The notes beneath the pieces were generated by a model. It was not told the DNA's origin, ran no database searches, and saw only the letters and a list, made by a program, of their open reading frames with translations. A stretch of DNA of 64,000 bases from Bacteroidota bacterium (GTDB lineage: Bacteria > Bacteroidota > Bacteroidia > Chitinophagales > Chitinophagaceae), in assembly GCA_005884665.1 (NCBI GenBank), contig VBAT01000019.1:37563-101562 (forward strand). Reading direction: 5' to 3'. Position 1 is the stretch's first letter, and each line of letters begins with the position of its first letter. Below, one piece after another: positions 1 through 7,981 of this stretch. Made by a program: the position numbers and the translations under genes.

Positions 1-6
1 CAGTAG

Positions 7-720
7 TTACTTGTTTTGGTAAAAACGTAGTTTCCAGTTGGCAGCTTTATATAATTCTATTTCGAATGTCCGGCCATCAGACAGTGTTCCAAACAATTTG
101 CAGGGGAAGCTGGCCAATTCGAATTTTCTATAGCTTTTGAAATCGCTGTCGTATGATGATTCGGTTTTCAGAATGCATCCACTTGGAGAAACCAGGTTCA
201 TTAATGCCAGCACATAACCTGCGCGGGATCCGCTTGGTGAACCTGATGTGGTTCCTATTTCGACGGATACAGTATTGCCGCTGGAGCTGGAAGGAGATAT
301 TTCGGTTTGATCGAATGCTTCCGTGGTGCTAAAACTGTAAGTAATATATTTTTTTCCCCTGTATATGTCGCCACTCCAGTATCCTTTGATGACGCTGTCG
401 GGTTTTGGCTTCCGTGCATAGTGCATTTCCCCTTTTCCCTCTTTTAATCCATCCTGGAAACTGCCGGAATAATATTGGGAATCGCTATAATAATAATTAC
501 CGGTACCATTTGGCAAGCCATTTTTAAATTGCCCGGTATAAATATGGCTACCGCGAGCCGTTCCATCGCCATCAGCCAAACCCAATTTGCATCCACCCAT
601 ATAGCTGCCGTCTAATTCCGGCATTTTTACCTTGCAGAAAAACGAATCTTTCTGGGCATATGAAAATAAGAAATTCAACAAAAAAACTATAATGAGTGGA
701 GTGTGGAGGACAGGTTTCAT
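7..720 (-). CDS. Secreted MORN-repeat protein
   Basis: The 237-residue product begins with a signal peptide (residues 1-22, ending SYAQ), so it is probably exported. Residues about 40-105 hold two to three MORN-type repeats of the form YTGQFKNGLPNGTGNYYY and YYSGSFQDGLKEGKGEMHY. MORN repeats are beta-hairpin modules used as scaffolds or for membrane contact. A Ser/Gly-rich stretch (about 143-165) separates them from a C-terminal domain of about 70 residues that I cannot assign. The gene stands alone near the window edge. Function beyond a structural or envelope role is unknown. Confidence 0.75.
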   Translation of the reverse strand: MKPVLHTPLIIVFLLNFLFSYAQKDSFFCKVKMPELDGSYMGGCKLGLADGDGTARGSHIYTGQFKNGLPNGTGNYYYSDSQYYSGSFQDGLKEGKGEMHYARKPKPDSVIKGYWSGDIYRGKKYITYSFSTTEAFDQTEISPSSSSGNTVSVEIGTTSGSPSGSRAGYVLALMNLVSPSGCILKTESSYDSDFKSYRKFELASFPCKLFGTLSDGRTFEIELYKAANWKLRFYQNK

Positions 721-781
721 AAAAGATATTTAGGTAGAGAATAGACAATAGCTCAATCTGAAAGTAAGAATAAAAAATTAA

Positions 782-1297
782 TTACTCAAAAAGAAGAATC
801 ATGCGATGGTTGGGATTAGTGTGTCTTTCCGACAATCTGAAATCATGGCTGCCGTTGATGACAAATCCATTCTTTAGATAAAAATTAATGGCTCGTTGGT
901 TTTCTTTCCATACGTACAACCATATTCCCGACTGTTTGTTATCGATCGAAAGTTGTTTATTAAACTGGAAAAGCTCCTGGCCCAGTTTCAGGTTATAGAA
1001 CTTGCCGAGCAAATATAATCGCTCCAACTTCGTCAGGTTTTCATCTCCGCCCTCATAGGGATGAGTGAGCACAATTTTTGAATACCCGGCCGGTTCGTTA
1101 TTGTAATAAACGATGTGATAAATATTGCCAGGATCTCTTAACTCATTCCTGACCGCAGCGAGCGTATAATTTTTTTGTATGTACGCTTCTATGTCGCTTT
1201 TCCCCGCACTGTGTCCGTGGGATTCTATAAAAGTCTGCACCGCAATTTCTGCCAGCAGGGGAGTATTGTTCTCGCCAGCTTTTACAATCTCGATCAT
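782..1297 (-). CDS. GNAT family N-acetyltransferase
   Basis: The 171-residue product matches the GNAT fold in length and pattern. It has an N-terminal strand-helix MIEIVKAGENNTPLLAEIA, a central segment YHIVYYNNEPAGYSKIVL, and a C-terminal AINFYLKNGFVINGSHDFRL, the usual (A/N)xxFYxKxGF motif before the last strands. Such enzymes move an acetyl group from acetyl-CoA to an amine; the substrate cannot be read from sequence. It lies 16 bp downstream of the DUF1801 gene on the same strand, so the two may be co-transcribed. The GNAT gene at 38230 shares its opening (LAEIAVQTFIES against IADLSRQTFFDT), suggesting paralogues. Confidence 0.85.
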   Translation of the reverse strand: MIEIVKAGENNTPLLAEIAVQTFIESHGHSAGKSDIEAYIQKNYTLAAVRNELRDPGNIYHIVYYNNEPAGYSKIVLTHPYEGGDENLTKLERLYLLGKFYNLKLGQELFQFNKQLSIDNKQSGIWLYVWKENQRAINFYLKNGFVINGSHDFRLSERHTNPNHRMILLFE

Positions 1298-1313
1298 TGG
1301 GAGAAGTGGCTGA

Positions 1314-1736
1314 TCATTTATATTTTGCTTTGTAATATTTTATGGAATTTGCAATCATCTTCTTAAGTACATCCACTTTCACATCTTCCAGTTTCTTGAT
1401 ATAAACACAGCCTTTAGCTGACTTATGTTTTCCAAGCTGTTTAAGCAATTCTTCGCGTTGGTCGAACTCTGAACTGAAGTAAAGAGCAAATTCCGATTTT
1501 CTCGGGGAAAAACCCATCAGGGGAGCATCTCCTTCACGACCGCTTTCATATTTGTAGTGATAGCTGCCAAAACCAATTATTGCGGGTCCCCACATTTTGG
1601 GTTCAAACCCGGATTCTTTTTTCATCAGCTCAACGATAGCCAACGCATCTTTTTGTCGTTGCTGATCAGGAACAGATTTTATAAAACCCGTTACACTGCT
1701 TTTATTTTCGGTGGTTTTTATTTTTGCATTTGCCAT
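1314..1736 (-). CDS. DUF1801 (YdhG-like) domain protein
   Basis: This 140-residue cytosolic protein has the family hallmarks: VTGFIKSVPDQQRQKDALAI near the start, then EPKMWGPAIIGFGSYHYKY (about residues 45-63), GFSPRKSEFALYFS and a C-terminal CVYIKKLEDVKVDVLKKMI helix. The family has no settled biochemical role. There is no signal peptide or membrane segment. It precedes the GNAT gene by 16 bp on the same strand. Confidence 0.85.
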   Translation of the reverse strand: MANAKIKTTENKSSVTGFIKSVPDQQRQKDALAIVELMKKESGFEPKMWGPAIIGFGSYHYKYESGREGDAPLMGFSPRKSEFALYFSSEFDQREELLKQLGKHKSAKGCVYIKKLEDVKVDVLKKMIANSIKYYKAKYK

Positions 1737-1800
1737 AAAATACTCCGGCTTGTTATACGTAAATATAGTGTTTCTGCAGGAAGATTATTACTGCGCTGAT

Positions 1801-3051
1801 TTACAATTTCTCTTTATGCTTTTGCACCTTGAGCCAATTGCTCACCCTGTAAACCTGTAGAATATTTGCAATAAGAATAACAGCTATCACGTAGCCTAAT
1901 ATATCGTAGTGCTCAAGAGGGCTTGTCTTTGATTTTTGAACAACGATCATTCCCCCGATGCCTGCGGCTACACCACCGGCAATTTGCTGCAAAGATGAAT
2001 TGATACTCATGAAAGCGCCCCGGTCCTGCATTTTTGGCAAGGCTGACACCAGGGCCATTCCAGGTACGATGCGGCTCATGATCCCGATCATCATCACGAT
2101 ATTCATAACGAGGACGAGTAAAAAAGGAATGGGGGTCAGGTTTGAATAGATAACAACGAACACCATCATCCACAAAGCAGCCACCGTAAATATCTTCGCC
2201 TTATCAACTTTATCGCTTAGTTTACCAACCAGGGGCATGATGATAAGGGCAACAATGCCGCTGGCCATAAACAGAACAGGAAGCTGGCTATATGAAACTT
2301 TCAGGTTGTTGACGGCAAAAGCGCTGCCCCAGGGCATCATCATAAATCCACCCAATGACATCATCGCCGTCAGCAGGAATCCCATGCGGTACTCTCGCCG
2401 CGAGAATGTGTGCCATAAATGTTTGATCGCTGTCTTTTCTGTTTTCAAACCGAGATGCTGGACGATAGGTTGCATTTTAAACATCACTACAAGCCAGATA
2501 ATGGTTCCCAGTCCAACGATCATGAGAAAAGGAGATTGCCATCCCCAATGATTGGCGATGTAAAGACTAATGGGAATGCCCAGTACCTGGCTGGCCCCAA
2601 ACCCCATTTGCAAAAACCCCATCGCCCGGCCGCGTTGATTTAAAGGAAAAAGATCGGCTACTATTGCCATCGAGATAGAACCAATCACTCCGCCGAACAG
2701 TCCGGTGATTATCCTTGCAGAGATCAGCATAAAATAATTACTGGCCAATCCACAGGCCAAAGTGCCAATGATAAAACCGATATAAAAAAATAAAAGCAAT
2801 TTTTTACGATCGAACCTGTCGGCAAAACCTGCAGTCAGCAATCCGGAAAAGCCCGCGCTAAATGCATAAGCTGACACTGCAAAACCAAACTGGCTTGTAG
2901 TAAGCGACATTGATTTCATCAGCATATCGCCGAGTGGTGACATGACCATGAAATCGAGCACTACCGTAAATTGGGTCATCGCCAGCAGGATAACAGCCAC
3001 CACCTGGTAAGCCGTGAATTTTTTCTCATTGATTATTGTAGTTGTTTCCAT
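1801..3051 (-). CDS. MFS transporter, DHA1-like
   Basis: The 416-residue integral membrane protein has about twelve hydrophobic helices. Motif A of the major facilitator superfamily is present in the loop after TM2 (GFADRFDRKKLLL, about residues 75-87), with a second half repeat VGKLSDKVDKAKIF about 200 residues later. The first helix contains FTVVLDFMVMSPLGDML, the drug:H+ antiporter-1 type of opening. These transporters usually export small molecules by proton exchange; the substrate is unknown. It stands alone, about 60 bp before the DUF1801 gene on the same strand. Confidence 0.85.
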   Translation of the reverse strand: METTTIINEKKFTAYQVVAVILLAMTQFTVVLDFMVMSPLGDMLMKSMSLTTSQFGFAVSAYAFSAGFSGLLTAGFADRFDRKKLLLFFYIGFIIGTLACGLASNYFMLISARIITGLFGGVIGSISMAIVADLFPLNQRGRAMGFLQMGFGASQVLGIPISLYIANHWGWQSPFLMIVGLGTIIWLVVMFKMQPIVQHLGLKTEKTAIKHLWHTFSRREYRMGFLLTAMMSLGGFMMMPWGSAFAVNNLKVSYSQLPVLFMASGIVALIIMPLVGKLSDKVDKAKIFTVAALWMMVFVVIYSNLTPIPFLLVLVMNIVMMIGIMSRIVPGMALVSALPKMQDRGAFMSINSSLQQIAGGVAAGIGGMIVVQKSKTSPLEHYDILGYVIAVILIANILQVYRVSNWLKVQKHKEKL

Positions 3052-3149
3052 TAGCTGTCAAAAATAGTCAATTCAATGCCTGGTGATCAGCGAAATTTAT
3101 GAATAAATAGTAAAGAAAAGGTGAGCTTGATGTGGTTGCCGGTAAATCG

Positions 3150-4247
3150 TCACTGCAAGGCGGTCATCACGTCAAAAAGCTGCCGGAAACAATTCCAGGG
3201 TGTATTGTCAGTGGTTTGTGTGTCATAAAATCCATTGATAAATGCCTGGGGTCTTGACCAGACGGTTTGCATCATGCCCCGGAATCTTTGTTTCATTTCT
3301 TCAGTGGATTGACGGCGGAATGCAATCATGTCATTCATTTGAACAAGTGCCAGGGCAGGATCGCGCCAGGGACAGGTAACCACCTTGAATCCTTTCATTG
3401 CAAAATAGACCGCAGTCTTATCGGCCCGTTCATAGTGCCAATCACAGATCATCACATCTTTTGGAATCATATCAATTGCTGCAGAGGTGCCATTGGCACT
3501 TGCTTCCCACATGCCCAGGCCGGTGGTGGCCCCGTCGAGCAATCGGTCTCCCCAGATCCAAAGCTCGCGTCCGGAAGCCGCCAGGTGATCATGGACACGC
3601 GTTACTTCATCGGCAAAGAGCTTCGCTTTGTTTTTGCCTTTGCAACGCTTACATTGACCGCTTCCAATGTAAAATACCTCATCCATTCCCGCATGAAATG
3701 CATTTGTTTCAAACACATCACATAGTTCATCTATTATGGAAAAAATCACTGCATGAACTTTTGGATGCAAGGGACAATAGCTTTTGCAATACAGGCTATC
3801 CGGATTCGGCCATTGATAGACTTCTGGCATCTTTACTTCCGTGGTTTCGTCAAACTCCGGATATTGTAGCAACAATTTATTGGGTTTATTAGCCCAGGAC
3901 TGGTGACCGAGGAGATTGACCTGCGGGATGATCTTTATAGAATGAATACGGCAGGCTCTTACTATCTTTTTTACATCATCTTCATTTAAAGCGATGCTAT
4001 CGCGCAGTTCGGGATGAGATTTATACTGGTAATTATAATCGACCCGGAGAAGCAATGTGTTAACATTTCTCGGTACCAGTTCGTTCTCTATAAATAACAC
4101 AAATGAATCTACATAAGATGGTGTAGGGGCGGCAATAGCAAAGCCGCGAATGGGTAGGATCGAATCCAGCCTGTTTTGGGAATAAAGCCTGTTACCAGCA
4201 AAAATTGCCAGTATGAAAAAAATAGATAATCCCTTTTTTGCGCGCAT
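3150..4247 (-). CDS. Glycoside hydrolase family 20-like protein, exported
   Basis: The 365-residue product starts with a signal peptide (MRAKKGLSIFFILAIFAGN...LYSQ). I set the start at 4247 because the longer reading only adds a non-signal 55-residue leader. It shows a GH20-type (beta/alpha)8 barrel: SIKIIPQVNLLGHQSW (about 104-118), and HAGMDEVF with the adjacent Asp189-Glu190 pair that GH20 enzymes use in substrate-assisted catalysis. Known members remove terminal N-acetylhexosamine residues. It lacks the usual N-terminal GH20b domain, and a CxxC pair (CKRC, about 199-202) follows the active site, so its true substrate may differ. Confidence 0.75.
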   Translation of the reverse strand: MRAKKGLSIFFILAIFAGNRLYSQNRLDSILPIRGFAIAAPTPSYVDSFVLFIENELVPRNVNTLLLRVDYNYQYKSHPELRDSIALNEDDVKKIVRACRIHSIKIIPQVNLLGHQSWANKPNKLLLQYPEFDETTEVKMPEVYQWPNPDSLYCKSYCPLHPKVHAVIFSIIDELCDVFETNAFHAGMDEVFYIGSGQCKRCKGKNKAKLFADEVTRVHDHLAASGRELWIWGDRLLDGATTGLGMWEASANGTSAAIDMIPKDVMICDWHYERADKTAVYFAMKGFKVVTCPWRDPALALVQMNDMIAFRRQSTEEMKQRFRGMMQTVWSRPQAFINGFYDTQTTDNTPWNCFRQLFDVMTALQ

Positions 4248-4432
4248 GACTAAAAATAAGAAAAACCTGGGGAGATTTGCCCATAGGAGAACCGCTGAGA
4301 AGACGCAGAGGGCGGAGAGAAGAGAGCCTTGACCTTTCTGCTGCTGCCCTGGTGTAGCTGTGTCGAAGCAAGGCCAGCACTTGTTTTTTCTGTCGCCATT
4401 CTGATCTTTCAAAAAAGGACACTCCCTGTTTC

Positions 4433-4949
4433 TTAAGGATCGTTCGTGTAGTCCCTAACGTTCAACCGGCCCCTCGCAAAGCTCAATAAAACATATTTCG
4501 TTTTTACGCCCTGCTTTTGCCAATCATCCGGGACCTCAGTGCCAGGGTGATCGAGGTTTAAATAAATATCCACTATTCCAGTATTTTTTTAGCCTGTTGA
4601 GAGTCTCCGGCCAGGGCATATCCAGTTGTGCAGAAGGAAAGTTATGTGTCGTCTTATCGGAGCTTAGAACAGCCCGCGGATAGAAATAGATATGTGCCCC
4701 ACCGTTCCCAATAAAATAAAGAGAATCGTTTTGCTTATCCCCATCTAAATCCCAAATGCCTGAATAATTGTAAGAAAAATTGGAGGTCCCCGTCTCCGGG
4801 TCGAAAATATATTGTTCGTGAGCTCGTGGAGAAAATCCTATGGAATCAATTGAAGCAGACGTAGCCCTGGATGATTGTTTTTGAATTCCGATCTTTTTAC
4901 AGAGGCAGAATATGAAAAGCAGGAAGAAATAAATAATGGTCCGGAACAT
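4433..4949 (-). pseudogene. Frameshifted lipoprotein-like gene with DxDGDxxxD motif
   Basis: The uninterrupted reading gives 137 residues from 4949 to 4536, with a signal or lipobox-like start (LLFIFCLCKK) and a calcium-loop-like WDLDGDKQNDSLYFIGNGGAH. After RLKK the frame runs into an unlikely tail and stops. Dropping one A from the seven-A run (seven T on the plus strand, 4584-4590) restores a plausible frame that continues NTGIVDIYLNLDHPGTEVPD and runs to a stop at 4433-4435, about 50 more residues. The total span of 517 bp equals three times 172 plus one, as expected for a single inserted base. It is either a broken gene, a homopolymer sequencing error or, less likely, recoding. Function is unknown. 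Confidence 0.65.
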
Positions 4950-4994
4950 ACTCTACAGATGCCCACATGCAGGACTTCCACAAAACCTCTGTCC

Positions 4995-5576
4995 TCATTT
5001 TTCAATAAAATAAAACAAGGCTACCATGCCGTTTGATAAACGTTGTGTATCGGCCAGGTTAAGCCGGATGACGCGCCTGACATCATGTTTAAATAAAGAA
5101 ATACCTTCTCCGAATATAACCGGGTGGATAAGCAACCAGAATCCGTCGAGTAAATTCAGTTTCATCATTGAGTATACCGCGGTAGGACCTCCGAACATCA
5201 ATATATTATTACTCCCATGCTCTCCCGGTTGTTTCAGCCTGTTGATCTCATCTGTAATATTATGGCCGATGACATATGTGTTTTCCGAGTTACCCGGTGG
5301 CAATGTTGTAGATAGAACATATTTAGGCACCTTGTTGTACCAGTTTGAGTATTTGATAACCGCTTTTGTCGCGCCTGGTTTTTCCGCCGCAGTCGGCCAG
5401 TCACCATTCAAGAGTTCGTACGCCTTTCGCCCGAAAAGGGCAGCGTCTGCGGTATCCGTCAACCCGCAGACAAAATCCAGGTTTTCTTCTCCACCTATAA
5501 AATTGTCAAACTCACCTCTTGGACCTGCGACAAAGCCATCGAAGGAAGTATGGGCAACCAGGATCAGCTTTCGCAT
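4995..5576 (-). CDS. Dihydrofolate reductase-like (RibD C-terminal family) protein
   Basis: The 193-residue cytosolic protein matches the RibD_C/YwjB-like reductases: it opens MRKLILVAHTSFDGFVAGPRG, then has DAALFGRKAYELLNGDWP (about 43-60), NILMFGGPTAVYSMMKLNLLDGFWLLIHPVIFGEG (about 123-157) and a short C-terminal strand. Family members bind NADPH; most stand-alone copies have no proven substrate and are not true folate enzymes. It lies 45 bp upstream of the frameshifted gene on the same strand. The family call is firm, the function open. Confidence 0.85.
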   Translation of the reverse strand: MRKLILVAHTSFDGFVAGPRGEFDNFIGGEENLDFVCGLTDTADAALFGRKAYELLNGDWPTAAEKPGATKAVIKYSNWYNKVPKYVLSTTLPPGNSENTYVIGHNITDEINRLKQPGEHGSNNILMFGGPTAVYSMMKLNLLDGFWLLIHPVIFGEGISLFKHDVRRVIRLNLADTQRLSNGMVALFYFIEK

Positions 5577-5899
5577 ACTGAAATCAAATTTGGTTTCTCA
5601 AAATTACTTAGGATTAAATACAATTTTGTACTCCCGTGACTACCATATGGAATAATTACAATAAATCCCATTCCGCCGGCCTGGCTTATAACTAACAAAT
5701 CTTTTGAGCAGTGAGGTCTATAGATTTTGCTTCTATCCTGGTTCCCCAAAAGAAAATAAAGCAGGTTGAACAACATATTCCTGATTGGCTGGCAGTAATA
5801 GCAAAATAAGCTATTGGCCAGAACGCATGATAAACCACCTTACAGCATCAGTGCCGTCTGGATTTAGCAAAAGCGAATTTAAATAGCTTGCCAGGCCAG
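5577..5899. other. Intergenic stretch, no feature recognised
   Basis: This stretch holds the upstream region of the RibD-like gene and the 3' side of the 5900 gene. A 70-codon minus-strand reading overlaps the RibD-like start but has no family features and an odd composition. I see no RNA gene, hairpin terminator or repeat. Confidence 0.4.
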
Positions 5900-6301
5900 T
5901 TAGTATCTCTGTAATTTATCACTAATGGCTTCTTCCAGACCAACAGGCAGGGTAGAGGCTTCGTCATCAATTGCTCTCAGCATCTTCGCCTCCGAATCCC
6001 AGGTGAATACATGGCCTTCATCACCATTTACGCTTATCCGAAACCGCCATTCCTCATTGAACAAAAAAGGAACCGACCTGATAATGTAAGGAACTCCATC
6101 GATTAGCAAATCAAAGTTTTTTTCTTCAGTATGAAGCTCATGTAATTTCCCGCTGGCAACAGCACTGTTGCGTCTCGAAGTTTCATCCTTTGTTTTTCCC
6201 TGCGGTTCGGAAGACGAAGCGTCAGTTTGCTGTTTGTGAGCCAGGCCGGCTTTTTTCTTTTCGGCGCCGCTTTTCGCGGCATGATTGGAAGATCTTGACA
6301 T
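5900..6301 (-). CDS. Small hypothetical cytosolic protein
   Basis: I use the start at 6301 (MSRSSNHAAKSGAEKKK), giving 133 residues. The longer reading adds 53 residues that overlap the CHY gene in another frame. The first 55 residues are Lys/Ser/Gln-rich and likely disordered. The rest (HTEEKNFDLLIDGVPYIIR, then EEWRFRISVNGDEGHVFTWD, LEEAISDKLQRY) looks like a compact alpha/beta domain. No family was recognised. It lies 58 bp downstream of the CHY zinc-finger gene on the same strand and may be transcribed with it. Confidence 0.6.
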   Translation of the reverse strand: MSRSSNHAAKSGAEKKKAGLAHKQQTDASSSEPQGKTKDETSRRNSAVASGKLHELHTEEKNFDLLIDGVPYIIRSVPFLFNEEWRFRISVNGDEGHVFTWDSEAKMLRAIDDEASTLPVGLEEAISDKLQRY

Positions 6302-6359
6302 ATGATACGTTTTAATCCTTTCTCGTATCACAGCAATTATGCCGGAGATATTCCACTGC

Positions 6360-6671
6360 TTACATCTCAAAATATAAATGATAATGCCGGCTGCAATTTG
6401 GATTGAATGGGCTGTGGCAGCGGGGGCAGCTATTAGATGAATCAAAATACTCCTGTACACTCAACTCTGCCCCGCAGACACCACACAGGATTGCTTTTTC
6501 GTTTCTTTCATCTTTTGACCAGACCTGCGACGGATGACCGGCTGTTTCGCTGTGACATTCGTAACAAGGATAATACTCGCCGCAGCACTTGAATTTGATC
6601 GCAATAATATCCAGTTGCGAATGATAGTGTTCGCAACGGGTTTGATCGTCTACTGGTTTTCCTTTGATCAT
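6360..6671 (-). CDS. CHY zinc-finger protein
   Basis: The start at 6671 (MIKGKPVDDQTRCEHYHS) gives 103 residues. The CHY-finger pattern is clear: CEHYHSQLDIIAIKFKCC, YYPCYECH, then CGVCGAEL and SCPRCHSPFNPNC. These Cys and His residues bind about three zinc ions. In eukaryotes the domain is known from ubiquitin ligases; bacterial stand-alone copies have no settled role. The extended reading from 6710 would add a short hydrophobic leader that lacks a cleavage site, so I prefer the shorter form. Confidence 0.85.
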   Translation of the reverse strand: MIKGKPVDDQTRCEHYHSQLDIIAIKFKCCGEYYPCYECHSETAGHPSQVWSKDERNEKAILCGVCGAELSVQEYFDSSNSCPRCHSPFNPNCSRHYHLYFEM

Positions 6672-6966
6672 GATGCAATAATAGCCAAAAAAATACAGCG
6701 CAAACCTCACGCAATTCTGCCAGTAAGCAAACGACTACGCAACGATTTATTATGAAGACACGCAAGTTGCATCCTTATCCAGCGGTTTGGGGGACAAAAT
6801 CAAAATGGCACTACTGAAATGGGAATAGAGCTGCTTTTTAAACCCCCGGAATGGGAAAAAATTACCCAACGAGGGCAATTAGAATTGACAGAATCGCCAA
6901 AGAAAACAACTCAAAATGCACAATGATAACTGGTCTGATAATTGTCTTTTTAGGTAAAAAATTGTT

Positions 6967-7353
6967 ATGAAACAACTAGTAATCGTGGGCCTTGCGGCCG
7001 GACTTTTTTTGACCGCATGCAAGGAACACAGGTATGTAGATCTTACCTCGGGAGCCTATGTAGACCTGGAAAAAGATGAAAGCGGAAAATTGGTAGATAA
7101 GAATACTCATAAGCCTGTATACATATATGTCGACACTAAAACTCACGACACGATCTATGGAGAAACAGGTGAGGTGATCAATGGATATGTAGTAAAGACG
7201 GAAGATGGCAAATACAAATATGAAAGTAACGATGAGTATAGGGAGAAAAGCGGAGATTACAAGATAAAGAGGGAAGGCGATGAAGTAAAGATCAAGGACG
7301 GCGATAAAAAGATAAAGATCGAAGACGGAGAAAAAAAGGTGAAAAAAGATTAA
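6967..7353 (+). CDS. Small lipoprotein with Lys/Asp-rich repeats
   Basis: The 128-residue product has a lipoprotein signal (VGLAAGLFLTAC, Cys18), so it should be lipid-anchored in the envelope. The mature part is strongly charged. The C-terminal third repeats KIKREGDEVKIKDGDKKIKI and similar EDGxKK units with a period of about eight to ten residues. No enzyme motif is seen. It is a single gene with its own strong terminator at 7371-7402. A role in envelope structure or ion binding is possible but unproven. Confidence 0.75.
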   Translation: MKQLVIVGLAAGLFLTACKEHRYVDLTSGAYVDLEKDESGKLVDKNTHKPVYIYVDTKTHDTIYGETGEVINGYVVKTEDGKYKYESNDEYREKSGDYKIKREGDEVKIKDGDKKIKIEDGEKKVKKD

Positions 7354-7370
7354 TTGGCCGGCAATGACCT

Positions 7371-7402
7371 AAAATGGCTGCAGATATGCAGCCATTTTTT
7401 TT
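7371..7402 (+). terminator. Rho-independent-type terminator after the 6967 lipoprotein gene
   Basis: The hairpin AAATGGCTGCA-GATA-TGCAGCCATTT has an 11-bp perfect stem and a 4-base loop and runs into a row of T. It begins 18 bp after the stop codon. The reverse strand also carries A-rich flanks, so it could work in both directions for the convergent 7435 gene. Confidence 0.85.
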
Positions 7403-7434
7403 ATTGAAGCGAAAGGGTTAGTCGTCTTTATTAT

Positions 7435-7950
7435 CTACATGCCCCAGGCGGGAACCGGGATGGAAGGGTTGAAGAGCTCATCAATATAATAGGTTCTTCT
7501 GTATGCTTTATTGCATGAGTCGCTGAGTGCGTATACGCATGGCGAATACATGGTCAGATCACCTGTGTACATTATACTCTTCGGGTAGCCTTTTGGCATT
7601 AAGCTCATGTCGTGGTCCCGGCCGAGGATACAATGGGCGAGTTCATGAAAAATCAGTGTTTCCAGTTGCGCACTATTCAACCAGCATGGATGACCATTAA
7701 TGGTAATGATTTTCTGAGCATCGTTGCGGGAAGAAATGATATTCGAGACCGCACAGTATTGAAAAGAAGGTGAGTAATCATATTGAATGATAAGGTTGCT
7801 TATCGTAATGGTGTGACCTCTCATCTGCGCCTCGGTAATAAACTTCTGTACAATAGGTTCAAGCTCCTGGGGCACCTGGTATACAAACCCAGCTTGTTTG
7901 TGGCAGCCCAGAACGATCAGAATTGAAGCTATTAATACATACCTGGACAT
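7435..7950 (-). CDS. Zinc metalloprotease-like lipoprotein (HExxH)
   Basis: The 171-residue product has a lipoprotein signal (ASILIVLGC, Cys16). The zinc motif HELAHCILGRDH lies at residues 102-113, with His102, Glu103, His106 and a third candidate ligand His113. A Met in SIMY (127) could form a metzincin-like Met-turn. The classic metzincin motif places the third His six residues after the second; here it is seven, so this is a variant. Four other Cys residues could form disulfides outside the cytoplasm. Substrate is unknown; an adhesin or matrix target would fit the location. Confidence 0.7.
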   Translation of the reverse strand: MSRYVLIASILIVLGCHKQAGFVYQVPQELEPIVQKFITEAQMRGHTITISNLIIQYDYSPSFQYCAVSNIISSRNDAQKIITINGHPCWLNSAQLETLIFHELAHCILGRDHDMSLMPKGYPKSIMYTGDLTMYSPCVYALSDSCNKAYRRTYYIDELFNPSIPVPAWGM

Positions 7951-7981
7951 ATATTAAATATACAAAACAATTACGGGTGAT

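Noticed and set aside
4584..4590. Programmed -1 frameshifting at the seven-A run
   Set aside because: The -1 frame meets a stop after about three codons; the plausible downstream frame needs +1 or a one-base deletion, which fits mutation or error better than -1 slippage.
5564..5776. 70-codon minus-strand reading upstream of the RibD-like gene
   Set aside because: It overlaps the RibD-like start, has no family features and reads like non-coding sequence.
6752..6820. Short ATG reading upstream of the 6967 lipoprotein
   Set aside because: About 20 codons, without any supporting feature.
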